Shown here: piece after piece, positions 59,233 to 64,000 of the stretch
Numbering within the stretch: the first letter of the stretch is position 1
Layout: each line of letters opens with the position of its first letter
From: JAJXXT01 sp963764465
GTDB lineage: Bacteria; Pseudomonadota; Alphaproteobacteria; Acetobacterales; Acetobacteraceae
NCBI GenBank assembly: GCA_963764465.1
Contig: CAVXSO010000007.1
Span: forward strand, 620,001-684,000
Length of the DNA: 64,000 nt
Direction: 5' to 3'
Translations under genes and position numbers: made by a program
The notes under the pieces: model-generated
Databases searched by the model: none
What the model saw: the letters and a program-made list of their open reading frames with translations, nothing else
What the model was told of the DNA's origin: nothing

Positions 59233-61410
59233 ATGTCCCCGCGTCGCGTGAGTGTGCTGCTGCCGTATCCGTTCGCGGGGCCGTTCGATTATGCCCTGCC
59301 GGAGGGGAACCCTGGCGGCGAGGCGGACGGCGCCGATCTGGAGGGCGCCGGGGCGGAGCCAGGCAGCCTCGTCGTGGTGCCGCTGGGCAGCAGGGACGTG
59401 GTGGGCGTGGTGTGGGACGCCGAGCCAGACCCGAACCTGCCGGCGCGCAAGCTGCGTCCGGTCCGCGAGGTGCTGCGGTGGCCGCGGATGCGGGAGGATC
59501 TGCGGCGGCTGGTGGACTGGATCGCCGCCTACACCCTGGCGCCGGCGGGCGACGTGCTGGCGATGGCGCTGCGCCCCTTCGTGCTGGAGCCAGAGGCACC
59601 GGTGCGGGGCTGGGCGCGGGGAAGCGGCAGCGCGAAGCCGAGCGAGGCGCGCGCGAGGGTGCTGGCAGCGCTGGCGGCCGGGCCGGTGCCGGCGCGGGGG
59701 CTTTCGGGCGTGGCGTCCGCGGCGGTGATCCGTGGCCTCGCCGAGGTGGGCGCGATCGTGGCGGTGGAATTGCCGCCGCCAGCGCCGACGCTGCCCGATC
59801 CCGCGCATCCCGGGCCGCGGCTGTCCGAGGTGCAGCGCGCGGCCGCGGATGCGCTCGGGGCCGAAGGGTTCTCGGTGACGCTGCTCGACGGCGTGACGGG
59901 GTCCGGCAAGACCGAGGTCTATTTCGAGGCGATCGCGGCCGCATTGCGGCGGCAGCAGCAAGTGCTGGTGCTGCTGCCGGAGATCGCGCTCTCGGCGCAG
60001 TGGCTGGAGCGGTTCGAGCGGCGGTTCGGTTGCCCGCCGGCGCTGTGGCACTCCGAACTCGGAGCCAAGCGGCGGCGGGAGACGTGGCGGCGCGTGGAGC
60101 GCGGCGAGGCGCCGGTGGTGGTGGGCGCGCGATCCGCCCTGTTCCTGCCATTCCCGAAGCTCGGCCTGGTCGTGATCGACGAGGAGCACGAGACGGCGTT
60201 CAAGCAGGAGGAGGGCGTGATCTATCACGCCCGCGACATGGCGATCGTGCGCGCGCGGCTGTGCGGGGCGCCGGTTGTGCTGGTCTCCGCCACGCCGAGC
60301 CTGGAGACGGTGCACAACGTCGAAACCGGACGCTACCGGCGCGTGTCGCTGCCGGCGCGGCATGGTGGCGCGGTGCTGCCCGCGGTTGCCGCGATTGATT
60401 TGCGGGCGACGCCGCCGGAGCGCGGGAAATTCCTCTCGCCGCCCCTGATCGAGGCGGTGTCCCGGACGCTTGCGAAGGGCGAGCAGGCGATGCTGTTCCT
60501 CAACCGGCGAGGCTACGCGCCGCTGACGCTGTGCCGGCATTGTGGACACCGGTTCGCCTGCCCCAACTGCACCGCCTGGCTGGTGGAGCATCGCGCGCGG
60601 GGGGTGCTGCAGTGCCACCATTGCGGCCACGCCATCCCGCCGCCGGCGGCATGCCCCGCCTGCGGGGCGGCGGACACGCTGGCGCCGGTGGGGCCGGGGA
60701 TCGAGCGCATTACCGAAGAGGTGCGGGAGCGCTGGCCGGATGCGCGCCTGCTGGTGATGGCGAGCGACACGCTGGTGGGCCCGGCGGCAGCGGCGGAAGC
60801 GGCGCGGGCGGTGGCGGCGCGGGAGGTCGACCTCATCATCGGCACGCAGATCGTGGCCAAAGGGTGGCATTTTCCGCACCTGACGCTGGTCGGCGTGGTG
60901 GATGCCGACCTTGGCCTGGGCGGCGCGGACCTGCGCTCGGCAGAGCGGACGTTCCAGTTGCTGCACCAGGTGGGCGGGCGGGCGGGGCGGGCGGAGGCGC
61001 CGGGGCGCGTGCTGCTGCAGACCTGGGAGCCGGAGCACAGGGTGATGACGGCGCTGCTCTCCGGCGAACTTGGCGCATTCATGGCAAGCGAGGCGGCGGA
61101 GCGGCAGGTAGGCAACTGGCCGCCCTATGGCAGGCTCGCGGCGCTGATCGTGAGCGCGGGGACGGATGCGGCGGCCGATGCGCTGGCCGGCGCCCTGGGG
61201 CGCGCGGCGCCGCGTGGGCCGGGGATCTCGGTGCTCGGGCCCGCACCGGCACCGTTCGCGCTGCTGCGCGGGCGGCACCGGCGGCGGCTGCTGTTGCGCA
61301 CGCGGCGCGACGTCTCGCCGCAGAAGCTGCTGCGGGCGTGGCTGGCGCAGGTAAAGGTGCGCGGCGATGCGCGGATCGAGGTGGACGTGGACCCGATCAG
61401 TTTTCTTTGA
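59233..61410 (+). CDS. priA: Primosomal protein N' (replication restart helicase PriA)
   Basis: A 725-residue DNA helicase that restarts stalled forks. The N-terminal 3'-end-binding domain, Walker A GVTGSGKTEVYFE, the DEEH box in LVVIDEEHETAFKQEE and the zinc-binding cysteine pairs (LCRHCGHRFACPNC, QCHHCGH, CPACG) are all present; the C-terminal helicase motifs with LIIGTQIVAKGWHFP and HQVGGRAGRAE follow. Length and start are normal. Confidence 0.97.
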   Translation: MSPRRVSVLLPYPFAGPFDYALPEGNPGGEADGADLEGAGAEPGSLVVVPLGSRDVVGVVWDAEPDPNLPARKLRPVREVLRWPRMREDLRRLVDWIAAYTLAPAGDVLAMALRPFVLEPEAPVRGWARGSGSAKPSEARARVLAALAAGPVPARGLSGVASAAVIRGLAEVGAIVAVELPPPAPTLPDPAHPGPRLSEVQRAAADALGAEGFSVTLLDGVTGSGKTEVYFEAIAAALRRQQQVLVLLPEIALSAQWLERFERRFGCPPALWHSELGAKRRRETWRRVERGEAPVVVGARSALFLPFPKLGLVVIDEEHETAFKQEEGVIYHARDMAIVRARLCGAPVVLVSATPSLETVHNVETGRYRRVSLPARHGGAVLPAVAAIDLRATPPERGKFLSPPLIEAVSRTLAKGEQAMLFLNRRGYAPLTLCRHCGHRFACPNCTAWLVEHRARGVLQCHHCGHAIPPPAACPACGAADTLAPVGPGIERITEEVRERWPDARLLVMASDTLVGPAAAAEAARAVAAREVDLIIGTQIVAKGWHFPHLTLVGVVDADLGLGGADLRSAERTFQLLHQVGGRAGRAEAPGRVLLQTWEPEHRVMTALLSGELGAFMASEAAERQVGNWPPYGRLAALIVSAGTDAAADALAGALGRAAPRGPGISVLGPAPAPFALLRGRHRRRLLLRTRRDVSPQKLLRAWLAQVKVRGDARIEVDVDPISFL

Positions 61411-61562
61411 CGGGTTGTATTTCCTCGCGCGGCGCCGCGGCGGTGCGTGTCGCCTGGTCCTTTGCCGCGGCGGCGCCGATGGCTGCAGGCGTTCCCGCCC
61501 GGCGCATCCGCTTTTCCCGGGGAAATGCTCCGCGATCGGGTGGGATTATTCGCCGCTGTCAT

Positions 61563-62372
61563 TCACAAATCATAAAAGGCGGCGGCATTGGCAGCGAGAA
61601 TGGCGGCGTGAGTGGATTGCGGCAGCAGCGCGAGCGTTGCCTCGCGCCAGGCGGCGTAGCCACCAGCGAGGTTCACCACGGGCCAGTCGCTGCCCCACAG
61701 AAGGCGCTCGGGGCCGAAGGTGGCGAGCAGGTGGTCGGCGAAGGGTTTCAGGCGCGAGAGAGTCCAGTCCGCGCCGGCCTCTGTCACCAGGCCAGAAAAC
61801 TTGCAGGACCAGCGGGTGGAATTTGCGATCACCGCCATCTGCTCCGCCCATGGGTGCAGGACAGCGTTCGCGATGCCGGGCTTCGCCGCGTGGTCGATCA
61901 CCGCCGCGAGATTGGGGTGGCGGCGCGCGAGTTCCGGCAGCAGGGGCAGATGGCGTGGCTGCACCAGCAGGTCGAGCCGCAGACCGGCGTGTGCCATTGC
62001 CGAGAGAGCCGGCTGCACCTCCGGGCGGAGAATCCATTCCGTATCAGCAATATCCTGCAGCATCGGACGCAAGCCCTTGAGCAGGGGCTCGCGCGCCATC
62101 GCGGCGACCCGTTCGGGGGCGCTCGGCGCCGCCAGGTCGGTCCAGCCGACGACGCCGCGCACGAGACCCCCGGAGTCGCGTGCCGTCGCCAGCATGAAGC
62201 CGGTCTCCGCCTCCGTGGGGGCGGCCTGGACCAGCACGGTTGCGGTGATGCCGCCGAGCAGCGGACGGAGATCGGCAAGGCCGTAGTCGCGATGGATCGG
62301 CAGATCCGGCGTCAGCCAGCCATAGTCGCCGCGATCGAGCCGCCAGACGTGGTGATGCGCATCGACCAGCAT
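61563..62372 (-). CDS. Amidohydrolase family lactonase (L-fuconolactonase-like)
   Basis: A 269-residue amidohydrolase_2 metal-dependent hydrolase. VDAHHHVWRLDRGDYGWL at the N-terminus and LLWGSDWPVVNL near the end match the L-fuconolactone/4-sulfomuconolactone hydrolase branch, with the final metal Asp in GSDWP. The ATG at 62372 overlaps the TAA of the aldo/keto reductase by one base; the longer frame to 62435 is not needed. The operon context suggests hydrolysis of a sugar lactone. Confidence 0.88.
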   Translation of the reverse strand: MLVDAHHHVWRLDRGDYGWLTPDLPIHRDYGLADLRPLLGGITATVLVQAAPTEAETGFMLATARDSGGLVRGVVGWTDLAAPSAPERVAAMAREPLLKGLRPMLQDIADTEWILRPEVQPALSAMAHAGLRLDLLVQPRHLPLLPELARRHPNLAAVIDHAAKPGIANAVLHPWAEQMAVIANSTRWSCKFSGLVTEAGADWTLSRLKPFADHLLATFGPERLLWGSDWPVVNLAGGYAAWREATLALLPQSTHAAILAANAAAFYDL

Positions 62373-63346
62373 TACGGTGCCGCCGGCGTGGGCGCGGCAT
62401 CCGGTAACAAGCCGGATCGTTTCAGGTTCAGCCACAGTGCCGGCGGGATTGGATAGCGCATCATGGCCGCGTTCTCGTGCACTTCCCCGGGCGAGCGGGC
62501 GCCGGGAATGACGGCGGCGACGACCGGGTGGGCGGCGCAGAATTGCAGTGCCGCGGCCTTCAGCGGCACGCCGTGGCGCGCGCAGGCCGCATCGAGCGCC
62601 TGGGCGCGGGCCATGAGGTCCGCTGGCGCCGTCTCATAGTTGAAGGTGGTGCCGCCGGCGAGCAGACCGGAGTTATACGGCCCGCCGAGCACCACGCGCG
62701 CGCCGCGCGCCGCACAGGCCGGGAACAGCCGCGCGAGCGCCGTCTGGTCCAGGAGCGTGTAGCGACCGGCGATGAGGAACACATCGGGCCGCGCCCGTTC
62801 CAGCGCCAGCAGCGCCGGCTCGACGCGGTTGATGCCGAGCCCCCAGCCGAGGATCTCGCCGCGATCGCGCATCGCGGTAAGCACCTGGGCGGCGCCCGTC
62901 ATCGCCTCCTCGAAACGATCCTTCCAGGCCGGACCGTGCCAATCCTCCGCGACGTCGTGGATATAGACGATATCGACGCGACGCAGCCCGAGGCGCTGCA
63001 GGCTGTCCTCGATCGAGCGGACTGTACCGGCGGCGGAGTAATCGATGCGGCGTCGGAACGGCAGCGCGTCGTGGAAGCCCTCGGCGGGGTTGGGCACTTC
63101 CGCCGGTTCCAACAATCGGCCGATCTTGGTGGAAAGCAGGTAGGCATCGCGCGGACGGGCACGCAGCGCGGTACCGAGCCGGTGTTCAGCGAGACCGGCG
63201 CCATAATGCGGCGCGGTGTCGAAATGGCGCACGCCTTCGTCCCAGGCCGCTGCGATGGTTGCGGCGGCGACCGGCTCCGGGATCGGCGCGAAGAGATTAC
63301 CGAGCGGCGCCGAGCCGAAGCCGAGCGGGCCGTTGAGGGTGGTCAC
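62372..63346 (-). CDS. Aldo/keto reductase (aldose/L-fucose dehydrogenase-like)
   Basis: A 324-residue NAD(P)-dependent aldo/keto reductase of the D-threo-aldose/L-fucose 1-dehydrogenase type. Catalytic residues fall in FDTAPHYGAG (Asp, Tyr), LSTKIGRLL (Lys) and VYIHDVAED (His). GTG at 63346 overlaps the fucU stop (GTGA). Its neighbours, a fucose mutarotase and a lactonase, fit oxidation of the sugar to the lactone. Confidence 0.88.
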   Translation of the reverse strand: MTTLNGPLGFGSAPLGNLFAPIPEPVAAATIAAAWDEGVRHFDTAPHYGAGLAEHRLGTALRARPRDAYLLSTKIGRLLEPAEVPNPAEGFHDALPFRRRIDYSAAGTVRSIEDSLQRLGLRRVDIVYIHDVAEDWHGPAWKDRFEEAMTGAAQVLTAMRDRGEILGWGLGINRVEPALLALERARPDVFLIAGRYTLLDQTALARLFPACAARGARVVLGGPYNSGLLAGGTTFNYETAPADLMARAQALDAACARHGVPLKAAALQFCAAHPVVAAVIPGARSPGEVHENAAMMRYPIPPALWLNLKRSGLLPDAAPTPAAP

Positions 63347-63768
63347 CGGCGTGCCCCCTCGTCTGGCGGCACAACACCCTTGGTCAGCAGGATGTTGCCG
63401 TAGAAGCGGCGCTCGCCGGTGGCGACGATGGCGTAGGCGCTCTCGGCCGCGGCATAGAATTCATGGCGTTCGAGCGACGTTGCCGCCGGCGCACCACTCG
63501 CCGCGAGCAAGGCGGCCATCTCCGCCACCGCGGGCGGCACGGCGCTGGCGTCGCCGATCACCTGCATCGTCGCTGCCGCCTCCACCGGGAGCACGCTCAG
63601 CATGGCGGCGAGCGCGCGTGGTGCGTCCACGCCCGCGAGCGGGACCAGCCGCCGGCCGCGCGTCGCGGGATAGTTCGCGTCCACCAGTGCGATGCGATCG
63701 CCGTGTCCCATGGCGGCAAGCGCGTGCAGGAGATCGGGCGTGAGCAGCGGATCGAGGCCGATGAGCAT
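63343..63768 (-). CDS. fucU: RbsD/FucU family sugar mutarotase
   Basis: A 141-residue FucU-type mutarotase that interconverts anomers of L-fucose or ribose. MLIGLDPLLTPDLLHALAAMGHGD holds the conserved His and Asp, and the C-terminal VVATGERRFYGNILLTKGV is typical. The ATG at 63768 is the family start. First gene of fucU-aldose dehydrogenase-lactonase. Confidence 0.9.
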   Translation of the reverse strand: MLIGLDPLLTPDLLHALAAMGHGDRIALVDANYPATRGRRLVPLAGVDAPRALAAMLSVLPVEAAATMQVIGDASAVPPAVAEMAALLAASGAPAATSLERHEFYAAAESAYAIVATGERRFYGNILLTKGVVPPDEGARR

Positions 63769-63886
63769 GGCGGTTCCCGGATGCGGTTTCCTGGCAGGCG
63801 CAGGCTGGCGCCAAGGCGGCCCTGGCACAATGGGGGTCGGCGCAACGGGCTAGCGGCGCAGGTGGCTCCCGTGGCATCCCGGAACC

Positions 63887-64000
63887 ATGGCGGAACTGGC
63901 CATCATCATCCCGGTGTTGAACGAGCGCGACAACGTGGCGCCGCTGGTCGCGGCGCTGGACCAGGCGCTCCCCGGCATCGACTGGGAAGCGATCTTCGTC
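63887..64000 (+). CDS. Glycosyltransferase family 2, truncated by window end
   Basis: The first 38 codons of a GT2 transferase starting MAELAIIIPVLNERDNV, the nucleotide-sugar-binding start typical of dolichol/polyprenyl-phosphate mannosyltransferase-like enzymes. The rest lies beyond the window. Confidence 0.85.
   Translation, partial: MAELAIIIPVLNERDNVAPLVAALDQALPGIDWEAIFV

Overview
The window reads as ordinary chromosomal DNA of a very GC-rich alphaproteobacterium. A member of Rhodospirillales (Acetobacteraceae-like) is my best guess. This is inferred from the cell-cycle regulator GcrA, a bactofilin, the order zapE-mdh-sucCDAB-lpd, the sdhCDAB operon, and the block xerC-DUF484-transaldolase-priA. 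I see no rRNA, tRNA, CRISPR array, insertion sequence or prophage. Many neighbouring genes overlap by 4 nt (ATGA or GTGA) or 1 nt, which points to pervasive translational coupling and decided several start codons.

Layout. 0-8.2 kb, mostly minus strand: a cold-shock protein, gcrA, a methionine-salvage cluster (tatA, mtnB, mtnD, mtnC, acetamidase/formamidase), a CHAP lipoprotein, an MFS transporter, azlCD and recX. 8.3-17.9 kb: a RidA-like protein, argD-argF, an SDR, MFS+GNAT genes facing hslO and a lipoprotein, a bactofilin, an EI24 membrane protein and a PfkB sugar kinase. 17.9-22.1 kb is the most irregular stretch: a decayed DUF1254/DUF1214 remnant, a second frameshifted copy with a Tat-like signal, an outer-membrane-type protein and an AhpD-like protein. 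22.3-28.1 kb: typA, a proline-racemase-like enzyme with both catalytic cysteines replaced, DinB, a serine hydrolase and a divergent AmpG-like permease. 28.2-35.2 kb: a small unknown gene, a second cold-shock gene, an S10 carboxypeptidase, a helical-repeat protein preceded by a duplicate of the carboxypeptidase leader, and a molybdoenzyme divergent from a ModE-type HTH gene. 35.3-56.9 kb: asd, an SMR exporter, sdhCDAB, a phosphatase, a sterol-desaturase-like protein, pobA (frameshifted) with an Lrp regulator, zapE, mdh, sucCDAB, lpd (frameshifted) and pdxA-pdxJ. 57-64 kb: xerC, DUF484, transaldolase, priA, an L-fucose-type oxidative operon (fucU, aldo/keto reductase, lactonase) and the start of a GT2 glycosyltransferase.

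The genes supply much of the TCA cycle (sdh, mdh, suc) plus arginine, lysine/threonine and pyridoxal-phosphate biosynthesis and methionine salvage. The most unusual signals are a family of short GGGCC-type hairpin modules scattered between genes, the duplicated promoter/RBS/signal-peptide cassette near 30.8 and 32.4 kb, an orphan plus-strand terminator at 5.5 kb, a cluster of GANTC sites upstream of gcrA, an in-frame Lys-rich extension after the CHAP gene stop, and three genes each split by one single-base shift. I found no clear-cut new defence or mobile system.
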